NCBI GenBank assembly: GCA_916048095.2
Contig: OU696578.1
Location: 6,231,287 to 6,295,286 of the forward strand
DNA from: Sacculina carcini
Taxonomy: Eukaryota > Arthropoda > Thecostraca > Sacculinidae
DNA: 64,000 nt
Reading direction: 5' to 3'
The notes under the pieces are model-generated. The model saw only the letters and a list, made by a program, of their open reading frames with translations, made no database searches and had not been told where the DNA came from. Position numbers and translations under genes: made by a program. Shown one piece after another: positions 10,339-23,180 of the stretch. Every line of letters starts with the position of its first letter. Position 1 is the first letter of the stretch.

Positions 10339-12192
10339 CTAGGATCACACACACACACACACCGATGTGAGGCTCATACAAGCCTGCACGCAGTGATCAG
10401 AAAATGTACTGTGGGGTATCATGAAGTTGTGCACTGCTTGTATGTATGTGTGTGTACGTGTGTGTGGAGCTTCCTATGTATTTGTGCGTATGTGAGTGAG
10501 TTTGCGTCTGCATGTACAATTTGCATTGCGGTGTTGTCAGCTACAATACAAATTGAGAAGCGTGGGTCACTGCAAAATTACAAGAACCAATGCTGTATCG
10601 GACGTCAGATATCGCAGATATAACGTGGGGGTATGGTGACAAGTATGATCGGTGTGGCTGGTGATGTGCATCACTTGCGTGTGTTACTTTGTATTGGGTT
10701 TTCAGTTGTAAATGTAGTGGCTATGTGTAGTGAGACATTATCACTCGCGTATCAATAGCAAACATTAGTAAATTAAATATGGACCTTTGTGTTGTGTGGG
10801 AACAACTAAATGTCGTTATAATAAATATCAATCGCTAAATTTGATCTCATAACCCTAGCATGTATATGTGCAATTTATTCAATACAAGTGTATAGCTGAC
10901 TGCAACACACAAAATATGATCCATCTTGAAACGAAAAGCACTGATTACATATTAAAAATTTGATACTAAAATAAAATTTTAAATAATTTTCCAAAAATGT
11001 CAATTCTACAAACGCGTTTGATGAACACTCTAAAGATGACCGATTTTTACTTCTAAGGTTGTGTTTGATATATTAACAGAGCGACCGGCAAATTTTATAA
11101 AACATTATATATTTATATATTTATTTACTATGTGCTAATGGAGATTAGCTTTAGCTTGTGTGCGTGTACGTGTGTGTTGTGAGTGTATGTGAGCGATTAT
11201 GATTCCACCTCATAATATTTCCATTCCGCTTTTTTTCTATTTTTTAAAGTTGTAACGCCTCGCCGTGGAGTGAACACATAAGACATTGTACCGCGGATAT
11301 AAAAGTGTTATCGGGGATGAAGAAAATGCCTCATATATCCGGGGTTCTCTTATATCCGGGTCTCTTATATACGGAGTAAACTGTACTTCTACCGCATCCC
11401 CTGCGTGTAGGGGCTACACTATGCAGCTTTTAGCTCGTGTGCTCTTCCTGCGTTACTTTTTTCGTGTTTTGAAATAATAATAATAATAATAATAATAATT
11501 CTATCAATATTGCTCTTCTCTCTGTCTCTTATTGATCAAGGTGCCTGGGGATTGCAATTATGCAATATATCGCGTTCGCTCTCTTCCAATTTCTCATTGT
11601 TCACTGATTTCAACAACAACAATATGAATATCAATATTAATGAGAATAATAATAACAACAATACAAATAATAATGAAAATATATGGCCTAATGTCCCACC
11701 ATGTGCGTCGCTGTAGACTTGTTGTGTCAAAGCCATCGTGCATGGTTGAGAATCAGCGATGGAAGTGGTGTGCACGGCGGACGAATCAAGAACTCGACAG
11801 CTTGTTGTTTGAACACTGCCGAAATGAGCGTTTATTTCACATGGTAGTCCCATTGATAGTGAACTGAAGCGATTTACAAGAGGACTTCTAGTATGGCAGG
11901 GTAGCTCTTATGATAAACCGAGTGATGTTTGTTTTGTAGGTAGTAAAACAAACATCTTAATATTCCTTGTAAGATATGTAACATCACTTAGCTTCGAGGT
12001 ATTATGAAAAACAGAAAATTAAACACAGAAGTTCCGAACCTTGGAAAATAATTCGTACAAATTCTTTCCTTGTTATTAAAACGTTGGTACAAAGACTAGC
12101 CAAATCATTATTGATAAATTGCTTATATAAATGTAATAAGCTGGTTGGCTAGTAAAAGCACACAATATAAAACACAATACACACAACGACGC
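10339..12192. other. Probable Nav intron; no genes
   Basis: No protein or RNA gene recognised. Near 11260-11386 there is a solitary end resembling a pogo/Tigger-type DNA transposon (phrases CTTATATCCGGG and TATACGGAGTAAACTGTA), with no partner end seen. A short (AAT)n tract lies at about 11477-11500 and AAC/AAT-rich sequence follows it. Confidence 0.45.
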
Positions 12193-12693
12193 TCGCACAA
12201 TGCACATTAACCAATTACAATAAACATGTGTCAGTCAAACATCGATGTAAGACGCTAGTTGGGGTAAAAAAATTCGACCGCGTTGTGTCTGATTGTGCTT
12301 CATACCAATTGCAATTTTTATACCCTCGTGGAACGCGATAATACAGAAATCACGTGTTTCGTGGTGAAATAATGACAAATATATAAAACTATTTATACCA
12401 ATGATAAAGGTATTTTTATGTTTATTTTATTTTTTTTAAATTAAATTTATCAATAGAAAGTTAAAAAAATTGGCGTCCAGCATACTATCGCGCCCAACTG
12501 ATTATCGCGATTCAACAATGCGTTTTCTATCGACATTTTGACTGTATTAGATTACTATGTGCAATAGAACAACGTCAGAAATGTTACGGTTTGAATATTT
12601 CTGTTTCTAAAAACACTTAATACGCCGATAAGACTAAACAGTTGAGCCATATTTACAACAACGATGAACAGGAATGATATGTAGAGTCTACGT

Positions 12694-15552
12694 CAGGGGC
12701 AGGCAACCTTTTCAGAGTGAGGGCCAGATAAGACACTTGGAAGGAAGTCGCGGGCCGGAGTGAAAACAAAATCTCAGAATTACTATATTTTGTATAATGC
12801 ATTGATTATATGAATAAATTATACAAAACTTGTTTCAAACACTTTATAAATCAATGAGATTGCTGGTGTTGTTTGCCATGAAGAAGCATTTCCATGTCTG
12901 GCTCGATGGTTGAGGTTGACAAAAAAAGAATGTCATTGAGATGGCGGTCTGAGAGTTGGGAGCGAAGGCGAGACTTTGTGTACGTCATTTTTGAGAAGAG
13001 CTGTTCACAGCAATAGGTGCTGCCAAACATGGCCACAATGCGTTGGACATGCGCAATGTATTTTTGAAAATTTTTAGTAGGGAGAACAATGTCACGGAAG
13101 AAAGGCAGCGGAGAAGAGATGCGGAATTTCGCCTTCATTTCATCATTGCATTGTAGCTCCACCAACTCCATCTGCAGGGAGGCAGGGGCGTCTTCCACGG
13201 GAAAGTCGAATGGAGCAGTGAAAAGCTTGAAGTCGGCAGCCAGCACCCCGACTCCTGTAAAACGGGAAGCGAATTCGTCACGTAGAGTGCTGACGACACT
13301 AACGCATGTGTTCAGGTCCACATCGTCAGCGGCACATGCAGCAAGGCGAGGAAAGTGCACGAACTGACCAGAAGCCAATTCAGCCTCCCACAAGCGCAGT
13401 TTAACCTCAAAGGCAGTAATGTGCGTGTACATGTCTGTCACGAGAATATCTTTGCCTTGCAGCTTCATGTTGAGGGTGTTCAGGTGCGCCGTGATGTCAG
13501 TGAGCAGGGCCAGGCGAGCTAGCCACCGCGGATCAGTGAATTGATCAGCGTGGGGAAGGTTCTTCTGGCGTACAAATATGGCAATCTCCTGCTGAAGGTC
13601 GCACACCCGAGACAGCATGGCCCCACGACTCAGCCAGCGTACCTCACAGAAGTAGAGCAGGTCGTTGTAGTGCGTATTCACCTCGTCTATCAGTGCCTGG
13701 AACTGACGATGGTTAAGGCTGCGGGAGAGGATGGAGTTGACGACTTTCACCACAACAGACATGACACCAACGAGGTTGGCAGACTTAGCGCACAGGGACT
13801 CTTGGTAGATGATGCAGTGCATCTTGTTAATGGGCTGAGTGTCTCCGGCAGCTTCACAGTGACGCACTAGCAGCGAAGCAGCGCCCTTCTTCTCACCAAC
13901 CATCGCCGGGGCACCGTCGGTCGTCACACATACAAGACGGGAGAGGTCCAAAGAGTGCTGATCAACACACAAAAGCACGGCTTCGCAGATGTCTTGCCCA
14001 GTGGTGGTGTTGCGTAGCGGGACAAGCTGCTGGAATTCCTCACATACTTGAAGGTCAGCAGTGACGCCGCGAATGAAAATGGACAGCTGGGCCGTGTCCT
14101 TTGTGTCGGTGCTCTCATCCAGAGCGAGAGAAAAGGCGACGAAATTCGAGCTGCGTGTTTTGAGTGAGTCGTGCACGTTGTCCGACATATCCTCGATGCG
14201 GCGACGAACGGTGCGGGACGAAAGGCTCACGTTATCAAAGACGGAACACTGCTCTGGACAGACAGAGTCCACTACAGCGAGGAGACATTCCTTGATGAAA
14301 TCCCCATCTGTGAATGGCTTCATTCGGCGAGCAAGGATGCGGGAGACTTCATAACTGGCGCGGGTCACCTTTTCAGCTTCAGCATTCTGTTTGCGGAAGA
14401 GCGATGATTGTTTCTCCAAGTTGCCTGATAGTCTAACGATGGCGTCCTTCCTTTCGGTGACAGACATCGATGCGAAGTTTGACGAGCGGTGCTCTGCCTC
14501 CCAGTGGCGACGCACGTTGTACTCTTTTAGGACAGCCAAAGTCTTCAAGCATATGAGGCACTGGGCCTGTCCAAAGCGCTCGATGAAAAAATACTTCTCC
14601 CACTCAGGGTTGAAAATTCGACGCTCGAGGTCAACTTTCCTCTTCTTAACGCACTGGGTCGCTGACATGATGAGCTAAAAAGAAAGAGAATTAAGCATAC
14701 ACAATAACATCATTTCACGTTACAAAAAAAGTGAGACAAAATAGCCAAATACACTACCATATCTATATTTCATCAACACGCAAATAACTGCTGAGCAATG
14801 AACACCACAAAACACCAAAGACTGATATTTTCCACTCTACAAAAATGTAAAAAACTATGACGGTGGCTTTTGTGGATGGGAAACTAATTTACCAATGCGA
14901 TTCATCTCAACAATAGATTTCGCTATTCAATACCCTTCCAACGAACTACTTATTTATTCGTTAACATAGATTTCTATTGATAGGTATAAGGTACTCCTAT
15001 AAACAACAGACTCACATCAAAAATAATAAATGAGTGCTAACGATAACAGTACAGAACAAGTAATTAAGTACAAAATTCAATACACCAATCAAAACGCCAC
15101 AACTCTGCAAGCCCACAAAGCAAACAACTCCACTAATCAGCTCACGACAATGCCGGTAAATGCTAATCAGACTCTTGTCACAATGCCGCACACAGACATG
15201 CATATGCACACACGTCATAATCGAACGATCTCTCAGCCAATCAAATCGCTCCATTCTGCCAGAAGCACATCACATCGAACACCAACATCAAGCCAACCCT
15301 GCTCCAGCAGTGACAAGAAACAAACGCGCATGTAATTTGTGAAACTACAGACAATAACAATAATAATGAAATGTAAAGTAGTTCAATAATGTTTTTTTTC
15401 GGAAATCTTGAGATTTATTGGAATTTCTTCTCTACTTTTAGTGGGAAGTCTGCGGGTCGGATTGCAATGATAAAGCATAGCAGGGTGGCGGGCCGGATGC
15501 TAAGCCTTCGTGGGCCGGATGTGGCCCGCGGGCCGGAGGTTGCCCACCCCTG
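12694..15552 (-). mobile_element. Complete hAT transposon, copy 2
   Basis: A 2859-bp element, same family as 6843-9700, with ends CAGGGGCAGGCAACC and the complement of CAGGGGTGGGCAACC. It is flanked by the 8-bp duplication GTCTACGT (12686-12693 and 15553-15560). Copy 3 in the second duplicate has the same target duplication, so the insertion preceded the segmental duplication. Confidence 0.96.
12851..14668 (-). CDS. hAT-family transposase, copy 2
   Basis: 605 residues, identical in protein sequence to the copy at 7000-8817: BED finger, D184, D251, CIIY in place of CIIH, and C-terminal dimerisation motif. The gene is intact. It is closer to copy 1 than to copy 3, although copies 2 and 3 sit at the same target site. 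Confidence 0.93.
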   Translation of the reverse strand: MSATQCVKKRKVDLERRIFNPEWEKYFFIERFGQAQCLICLKTLAVLKEYNVRRHWEAEHRSSNFASMSVTERKDAIVRLSGNLEKQSSLFRKQNAEAEKVTRASYEVSRILARRMKPFTDGDFIKECLLAVVDSVCPEQCSVFDNVSLSSRTVRRRIEDMSDNVHDSLKTRSSNFVAFSLALDESTDTKDTAQLSIFIRGVTADLQVCEEFQQLVPLRNTTTGQDICEAVLLCVDQHSLDLSRLVCVTTDGAPAMVGEKKGAASLLVRHCEAAGDTQPINKMHCIIYQESLCAKSANLVGVMSVVVKVVNSILSRSLNHRQFQALIDEVNTHYNDLLYFCEVRWLSRGAMLSRVCDLQQEIAIFVRQKNLPHADQFTDPRWLARLALLTDITAHLNTLNMKLQGKDILVTDMYTHITAFEVKLRLWEAELASGQFVHFPRLAACAADDVDLNTCVSVVSTLRDEFASRFTGVGVLAADFKLFTAPFDFPVEDAPASLQMELVELQCNDEMKAKFRISSPLPFFRDIVLPTKNFQKYIAHVQRIVAMFGSTYCCEQLFSKMTYTKSRLRSQLSDRHLNDILFLSTSTIEPDMEMLLHGKQHQQSH

Positions 15553-15560
15553 GTCTACGT

Positions 15561-15661
15561 TATGCTATTATATATACTATTAACATGCTATTCACCTGCC
15601 TTCCAGAAGGTTGGATTTCCGGTTTGCTCCTTCAATTTGTAAACTGCCTAAGATACGTACA

Positions 15662-15711
<50 letters not shown>

Positions 15712-16170
15712 AATAAAGGGCATAGCACACGGCGAACCCAAGTCATATGATTTCATTTGGATATTTTATGTGATACTTTGTGGCGTTCCATGTTCATATT
15801 ATGCGACAAAAAATGCAAAACCCCAAATTGTGATATTCAATTTTCATATAATGTGTGAATTTTGCACTCTTCGGTAGATGATTTGCATTTTAAGCATGTA
15901 TTCAACGACGTTCCATTGGGGAGCCACCCCAAGAGAGGCGAAATTTTCATATTACGTGGCGAAAGTTGTATCTTAACTAAGTCTTTCCAATTAGATTGGG
16001 ATGACATATTGCCCTTTGCCTCGACGCACAATAAAACCGTGATTCTTTTCTGCATATATATTTCTTGTATTGTGTGTACTGTTCAGTTCTGCAGTTCCGT
16101 ATTTAATGTTCTCGAATGAGCAGCCGATTTGTTATATGAATATATTATTTAAATAGTTTTTGTTTTGTTA
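15561..16170. other. Gene-free stretch with (CA)n tract
   Basis: A CA tract of about 24 units lies at 15662-15709. The rest has repeated phrases like TTCATATTATGCGAC and TTCATATTACGTGGCGA. Short open frames exist on both strands (near 15840-16120), but none resembles a known protein. Confidence 0.5.
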
Positions 16171-16829
16171 TTTGTTATATGAATATATTTGTTATATGAA
16201 TATATTTGTTATATGAATATATTTGTTATATGAATATATTTGTTATATGAATATATTTGTTATATGAATATATTTGTTATATGAATATATTTGTTATATG
16301 AATATATTTGTTATATGAATATATTTGTTATATGAATATATTTGTTATATGAATATATTTGTTATATGAATATATTTGTTATATGAATATATTTGTTATA
16401 TGAATATATTTGTTATATGAATATATTTGTTATATGAATATATTTGTTATATGAATATATTTGTTATATGAATATATTTGTTATATGAATATATTTGTTA
16501 TATGAATATATTTGTTATATGAATATATTTGTTATATGAATATATTTGTTATATGAATATATTTGTTATATGAATATATTTGTTATATGAATATATTTGT
16601 TATATGAATATATTTGTTATATGAATATATTTGTTATATGAATATATTTGTTATATGAATATATTTGTTATATGAATATATTTGTTATATGAATATATTT
16701 GTTATATGAATATATTTGTTATATGAATATATTTGTTATATGAATATATTTGTTATATGAATATATTTGTTATATGAATATATTTGTTATATGAATATAT
16801 TTGTTATATGAATATATTTGTTATATGAT
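16171..16829. repeat. 17-bp minisatellite, about 39 units
   Basis: Head-to-tail, essentially perfect array of TTGTTATATGAATATAT. The matching array in copy B (39566-40376) has nine more units and two variant units. Confidence 0.97.
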
Positions 16830-17345
16830 TAATTATAGTCGGTGTATATATGTATTTTCAAGTTTTATATCCGAATTCTGTAAAAGTATTTGATTTATTG
16901 TAATTTACGGAGCTTCCCAGACTCCAGCCCGGTCACGTCTGACCTCACGATCCACTCTCCGGATCCTCGATCTCACCAGATCACACAATCTATAAGATCC
17001 TTAGACCTCACAAAGGTCCTCGATTTCATCAGACCTCACGGTTCCTGCTAGACCCAGAGTGCACGCTGCATCGGACCACAAATAATTTTTGTACATGAAC
17101 TTTATAACCTTTGTTGTTCCTTCACTATGGATATGCGAAAAGTATTACCAAAAGCATGTGCTTTGATAATGATAACTTCGATATATAGGCTAATGAGTAA
17201 TTTTCTTAATAATATATACTGATATAGCTCAAAATTCTTATGTGATATAAAAAATCTGAGTTCATTTTCATAACCAGCAGCCCAAATTTAGTCTGAATGT
17301 GATATGAAACTTTTTGCCCGAAAATCGTGTTGACCGGTGTAATCA
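16830..17345. other. Gene-free stretch
   Basis: Holds a GC-richer patch (16908-17075) with recurring GACCTCAC and GGATCCTCGATCTCACC phrases; otherwise AT-rich. No gene recognised. Confidence 0.4.
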
Positions 17346-17717
17346 GTGGCGTAGCTAGGCTATCTGCTATTAGGGACAGGAACTTTTTTTGCCGCCCCTA
17401 TCATGTATATTTGAGGGTCACATAGACGCAGGAGACTGTGCGCTTCCACACGACTGTAAACAAGTCCATATGTTGGCATAGCTGAAAAGACGGACACCTT
17501 AGTGTATGTTTTCAGTCACTTAATCGATTTTTTTTCAGTCGATCTTGCTTTCATTAAGTTATTTGATATTAAAACAACAAATATGAAATATTATTTGCAG
17601 AAATGCTACTCAGATATAACGATATTTCAATGTGCTCAACAGATTTTGTGCCGCCCCCTAAAACGTGCCGCCTGGGGCGGACCGCTCACCCCCGCACTCC
17701 CTAGGCCCTGGCCTCTG
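17346..17717. mobile_element. Possible non-autonomous hAT-like element
   Basis: Starts CAGTGGCGTAGCTAGG and ends in the complement of CAGAGGCCAGGGCCTAGG, an imperfect terminal inverted repeat of hAT style. GC-rich GCCGCCCC and CTGGGGCGG phrases lie inside, as in many animal hAT derivatives. I could not find a clean 8-bp target duplication, so this is tentative. Confidence 0.4.
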
Positions 17718-17851
17718 CATATATTTCAATTGATGAAATATAGCGAACATTTTACCTATTATGATAACGCTTTGTATGATTAAATTAAGTGATTTGCTAC
17801 TAAGCGAGTCTATAAGTGAGTGAAATACATGAGCAACCTGTGCTGTGGTGT

Positions 17852-18045
17852 TCACAGCGACACGTGGAACAATAAAGCACACGACCAAGTGCTGCAGTCA
17901 CACGTCTCCAGAGCCAGGACCACGTGCGAGTTAGCCTTCGCATCGCCTTTGTCATATTTGATATTTCCGCCTCCGACGACACTCTCACCGACAGGCTGGA
18001 CGCACCAAAGCTGCTCAGCAGAAGGGCGAGGAACAAGCTCAAAAC
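17852..18045 (-). CDS. Voltage-gated sodium channel alpha subunit, domain II S6 end and start of II-III linker (copy A)
   Basis: On the minus strand the acceptor CACTCAG (18052-18046) is followed by a phase-0 exon reading VLSLFLALLLSSFGASSLS. This is the end of the domain II S6 helix of Nav channels (family: LNLFLALLLSSFG..LS). It continues with an acidic patch and a basic amphipathic stretch (KAMRRLTRTWSWLWRRV), as in the start of the II-III cytoplasmic linker. The upstream pore exon (24411-24600) ends in phase 0 with ANLV, so the two join seamlessly. The 3' boundary is uncertain: a donor-like GTGAGA occurs only 51 bases in, but homology appears to continue to about 17870. The copy at 41400-41593 differs by Ser to Asn in FGAS(S/N)LS. 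Confidence 0.82.
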
Positions 18046-18099
18046 CTGAGTGGTGGTGTTTATTCACACACATACACAGACATACACACAAATATATAT

Positions 18100-21000
18100 A
18101 TATACTAGCATTAAAACCCGCCCCTTGTGCGGAACAATTTATAAAAATATTGCAAATTAAAAAATAAATGAGGCAAACTCATGGAAACCTTAATCAATTG
18201 AAAAGTCTAAATGTCAAAATTATAATTTTATTTTGACAAAATATTTTCACTCAGCCCGTCTCATATTTATACCCGCCCGACGTGCGGATTAATTCAGAAC
18301 TCGAACACCATCCGTTCTGGATCTTGAAGTCAAATCCATTAGTTTTGTATATGAATTCATTCTACACGGTGAAATGGAACGTTTTATTGCTGCCCGCGGG
18401 ACATTTTTATTTCATAAAAATGAGCCATCGCTTCGTTTGCGTTTGAAGCCCCTGATCTATACCATTGAACCCGCGCAATTATGTCACCTCATATTCAAGC
18501 ATACATTTACAGACAGACAGATAATTTCTAGCATTATATCCGCCCGTTGTGCGGAGCAATTCATAATATGAAATTCATAGTCAATTAATAAATTATGGAA
18601 AATTAAAAATGAAATAGGCTACACTCATAAAAATATGAATCAATTGAAAATTCTAAGTTTAATTGTTTTTATTTCGACAAAATATTTCCCCTCAGTCCGC
18701 CTTAGTATTTTTTACACCCGCCCGTCGTGCTGAATAATTCAGAACTCGAACACGATCCGTTCTGGATCTTGAAGTCAAATCCATTGGTGTTGTGTATGGA
18801 TGAATTCTACAGGAGACGTTCTATTGTCTATAGTTGCTGCCCGCGGAGCATTTTTATTTAAAAAAAAACTTTTTCAAATGAACCATTTGAAAAAATGAAC
18901 TAAAAACACTTTTTTAAACCCACCCGTCGTGCGGAACAATTCATGCAATAAAATTTATATAAAATCCATAAAATATTATGAATACAAATTGAAAAGCAAA
19001 AAATGTAACCTATAAATATCTTAACCAATAGAAAAGTCAAAATGTGAATATTTTTGTATTTATTTTGACAAATATTATCCCTCAGCCCGCCTGATATATA
19101 AATCTGCCCGTCGTGTGGTATATTTCAGAAAACAAACACGAAACAAACAATGAAAGATGATGAAATCTTTTCATCAGAATGTTTCCAAACTATATTTATT
19201 ACTTAACATCATTCCCCAACATCATTTGCTTAAGTACTATTTTACTTTTTACTTTCTAGCATTAAAACCCGCCCGTTGTGCGGAGGAATTCGTAAAATGG
19301 AATTAATATTCATAAAAATTCATATTCATAAAAAATATACCAAATTAAAAAAGAAAATGAAAAATCATAAGTGTCTTACTCAATAGAAAAGTCCAAGTGT
19401 GAATATTTATATTTATATTTTTAAATAATATTTTCCCTCAACCCGCCTCATATATAAACCCACCCATTGTGCGGAATAATTCAGAACACAAACACGTAAC
19501 AAACAATGAAAATTCTAGCATGTAAACCCGCCCGTCGTGCGAAACAGTTCATACTATTAAATTTGTATTCAATTCATAAGTGAAAAGGAATATGAATTAA
19601 AAAAGAGTGGAGTAAACCCATAAAAGAGTCTAAACTTCAATATTTTCATATTTATTTTCACCAAATAGTTCGCCTACACCGCCTCATATTTATACATGCC
19701 CGTCGTGCTGAATAATTCAGAACTCAGACACGAAACAATGAAAAATGACTACACTTTTTCGTCATAATGTTTCCAAAATATTTTCATAACTTAACATCAC
19801 CGTCTAGCATTGAAACCCGCCAGTTGTGCGGAACAATTCATATTTGAAATTCATTATGAAATTCATATTTAATTCATTAACATATTGCAAATTAAAAAAG
19901 AAAACAGATATACTCATTAAAATCATCCTCAATTGAAAAGTCTAAATTTAAATATTTTTATTTTTATTTTGGCAAAATATTTTCCTTCAACCCGCCTCAT
20001 ATGGAAATGTGCCCGTCGTGCTCAACAATTCATAAAATTAAATGCATATTCAATCCATAGAATAAACTGTATAAAAATAAAAAAGCAAAACATTTAACCT
20101 GTAAATACGTTCACCAATAAAAAACTCTAAATGTGAATATTTTAATTATAAATTTAACAAAATATTATCCCTTAATCCACCTCATATTTATACCTACCCG
20201 TCGTGCGGAAAAATTCAGAACACTAACACGTACAAAACAATGAAAATTATAGCATGTAAACCCGCCCGTCGTGCGAAACAGTTCATACTATTAAATTTGT
20301 ATCCAATTCATAAGAGAAAATATATGAATTAATAAAGAAAAGAGTACACCCAAAAAAATACTATTTAAACCTGCCCGTCGTGCTGAATAATTCAGAACTC
20401 TGACACAAAACAATAAAAAATGACTAATATTTTTATCATAATGTTTTCAAAATATAGGTATAACTCAACATCACCATCTAGCATTAGCATAGCATCCCGC
20501 CCTTTGTGCAGAGCAATAAATAAAGTAAAATGAATATTGAATTAATAAAAAATGACTAGAAATTAAAAAAGAAAAAGTAAACCCATAAAAAGTCTTAACC
20601 AATAGAAAAGTCTAAATGTGAATGTTTTCATTTTAGATGTGGCAAAATATTTTCCCTCGAACTGCCTCGTATTTAGACCCGCCCGTCGTGCGGAACTATT
20701 AATAGAATATAACGAATCAAAAAGCAAATAGCTTATCCAATAGAAAAATATAAATTTGTATATTCTTGTTTTAATTATTGACGAAGTTTTTTCCTCAACA
20801 GTGCTCAAGTTCACACCCATCCTTCGTGTGTAGTAATTCAGAAGTGTAACACTATCAAAACAATGAAACCTTCTGTCATCTCTATAATTCCAGATTTATG
20901 CGTCCGCTAAAACAGCATATTCATATAGTTGGCATTGCATGATATTACAACCCATATCCTTATGCAGCTTAAGCTTATGCAACTTGAAATTAAACCAATT

Positions 21001-21130
21001 AAATTATACAGTAAAATTCAGTAGTTAACTTTGTTTCCAGTAGTATTTTACCCGCCCGTCGGGCGGAACAATTCATGTGTTAATATTGAGGACAATAAAG
21101 CCTTTCTATTCAGTATAGTGTAGCATTAAT
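18100..21130. repeat. GC-box repeat array (copy A)
   Basis: Nineteen copies of a box close to CCCGCCCGTCGTGCGGAA in an otherwise AT-rich 3 kb, near 18112, 18270, 18537, 18714, 18917, 19101, 19263, 19455, 19523, 19692, 19812, 20004, 20192, 20257, 20369, 20488, 20676, 20813 and 21049. Boxes mostly alternate between a form preceded by TCTAGCAT and followed by AATTCATA, and a form preceded by CCTCATATTTA and followed by AATAATTCAGAAC. Sequence between paired boxes is also conserved (ATAGAAAAGTCTAAAT, TTGACAAAATATTTTCCCTC). The short open frames are not conserved between units. The CTAG-plus-GC-hairpin ends recall Helitron termini, but this is unproven. Confidence 0.75.
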
Positions 21131-21214
21131 TAAACTGTACCCAATAAAACCACACCATCCATGCTTGGAGCTAATATGATGCATTCTTAATTGTGATTGG
21201 GCTTCAGTGAAATA

Positions 21215-22667
21215 TAATCGGTGTATATTCCTGTGTAATCGCAAGTGCGCATAATAGCTGTCAAATTGGTAATATGTCCTTTTGACTTTACACCGCCGTA
21301 ACTTCCTGCAGATACACTTTGGAAAATTACAAATTATACCGTATTGTAGAACAAGATTTCTAGCACGATGGTATAATTTATTTTTATGTATAACAAATAG
21401 TTACTGAGAAATAGTATAAAAATGAATTAATTTTAGACGCCCGGTGTTCAAGTGTAATTTTGGATGTATTTGAGAATTTGCCAATTTTACACGTTTTTTG
21501 TATCATTTGTGGGTATAAATTATAGCTTATCTTGTAGAACACAAAATTCTCTACACAGTAATATATTCCTGTGTAATCGCAAGTGCGTAAATTGTGCTTG
21601 GACTTCAGTGAAATTAAATCAGTGCATATTCCTGTGTAATCGCAAGTGCGCATAATAGCTGTCAAATTAGCAACATGACAATTTGACTTTACACCGCCGT
21701 AACTTCCATCAGATACACTTTGGAAAATTAAAAATTATACCGCATTGTAGAAAAACATAATTTTTAGCACGATGGTATAATTTATTTTAATGTGTGACAA
21801 ATAGTTTCTGAGAAATAGGTAGAAAAATGAATTAATTTTAGTCGCCCGGTGTTCAAGTGCAATTTTGGATGTATTTGATAATTTTTCCAATTTTATACGT
21901 TTTTTGTATCATTTGTGGGTAAAAATTATATTTTTTCTTGTAGAACACAAAATTTTCTACACAATAGTATAGTTTTTATAGCTGTAACTTTGCTGACTTA
22001 TGAGGAATAGATAGCGGAATATTGACCAAAATATTCGCGTTTTTCAGTGCTAGTTTTGCCTTTTTGACTTTGTCATTTTGACTTCACACCGCCGTAATTT
22101 TTTTTAATACACTTTGAAAAATTAATAACTATTCCGTGTTGTAGAAAAAAAATCCCAGCATGATGGTATAATTTTTTTAGATGTGTGATATTTATTTGGT
22201 GAGAAATAAATAAAAAAGTAAATAAAATCGGTCGCCTTAAGTTAAAATGAAATTATGAATGTAGATTGTAATTTTGTCATTTTTACATATTTTATAATTA
22301 ATTTTAGAATTTTATTTATAGCCTAACATGTAGAACAGATGATTTTATACATAGTGGTATAATTCGTATAGCTGTACCATTTATGGTTTATAAGGAGTAG
22401 ATGGCGGAATATTGACCAAAATTTTCGCATTTTTCAGGGTCCATTTTGTCTTTTCAACGCTATAACTTTTTATGATTTCAATTTAAAACATTTGCATTTA
22501 GCCCATCGTGTAGAAAGGAAAATTTTCAACGTAATGGTGTAAATTGTTAGCGGGTACACCAAGTGGTTACCGAGAAGCAGCTTGCAGAAAATGGACCAAG
22601 GAGGGTGGGACAGACAAACACACAGACACACAGACAGACAGACAGAGGATCTCTTTTATATATATAG
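21215..22667. repeat. AT-rich repeat family 2, copy in unit A
   Basis: Same family as 1-1018, more complete. It opens near CCTGTGTAATCGCAAGTGCGC, which is repeated internally at about 21570 and 21632. It has several sub-units of about 180 bases and ends in CAGACAGACAGAGGATCTC plus TATATATAG. No protein recognised. Confidence 0.7.
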
Positions 22668-23180
22668 ATGTAGTGACTGATACAATCGAACACTTTTGAT
22701 ACATCAATATAGATACCCACACAATACTTGCCTTTTTCTATTGCATCTTTAACAGTATCGTCAAAATATAATACAGCATATTCAGTTGAACGATTCGTGC
22801 GGAATCCGAATTGATAATTCGAGAAGAGATGTTGTTTCTCAATGAAGCTACATATTCTCTTGTAAATAACCTTTTATATTATTTTAGAAATGTTGGATGA
22901 AAGAGAGATCGGTCTGTAATTGCTGATAATGGTCGTATATCCTCCTTTGTACAATGGTATAACTCTGGCAACTTTTAAAATATCAGGAAAAATTGAAGTT
23001 TGAAAGCATAAATTGATCAAGTGCGATAGATAATACGATATTTCAAGTGAGGAGAGATGAAGTAATCGAGTATATATATTGCCATTTGATGATTTATTTA
23101 TAGATTTGATATAATATTTTGAACTTCAAGTGGATTGGTAGGTGCGAGAAACATAGTTGTGGGTGACCGCGACATTGTAG
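22668..23180 (-). pseudogene. Degraded non-LTR retrotransposon reverse transcriptase fragment
   Basis: With frameshifts and stops allowed, the minus strand reads phrases like VARVIPLYKGG, YRPISLSS, YQFGFR, RSTEYAV and CVGIYIDVSKVFD. These are the early reverse transcriptase blocks of a CR1/jockey-type LINE. It is too degraded to code. The copy in unit B is at 48498-49009. Confidence 0.65.

Noticed and set aside
16171-16829. Regular array resembling a CRISPR locus
   Set aside because: Units are 17 bp, directly contiguous and without unique spacers, in a eukaryotic sequence; it is a minisatellite.
17346-17717. Confident hAT MITE call
   Set aside because: The ends fit, but no matching 8-bp target duplication was found, so it was kept only at low confidence.
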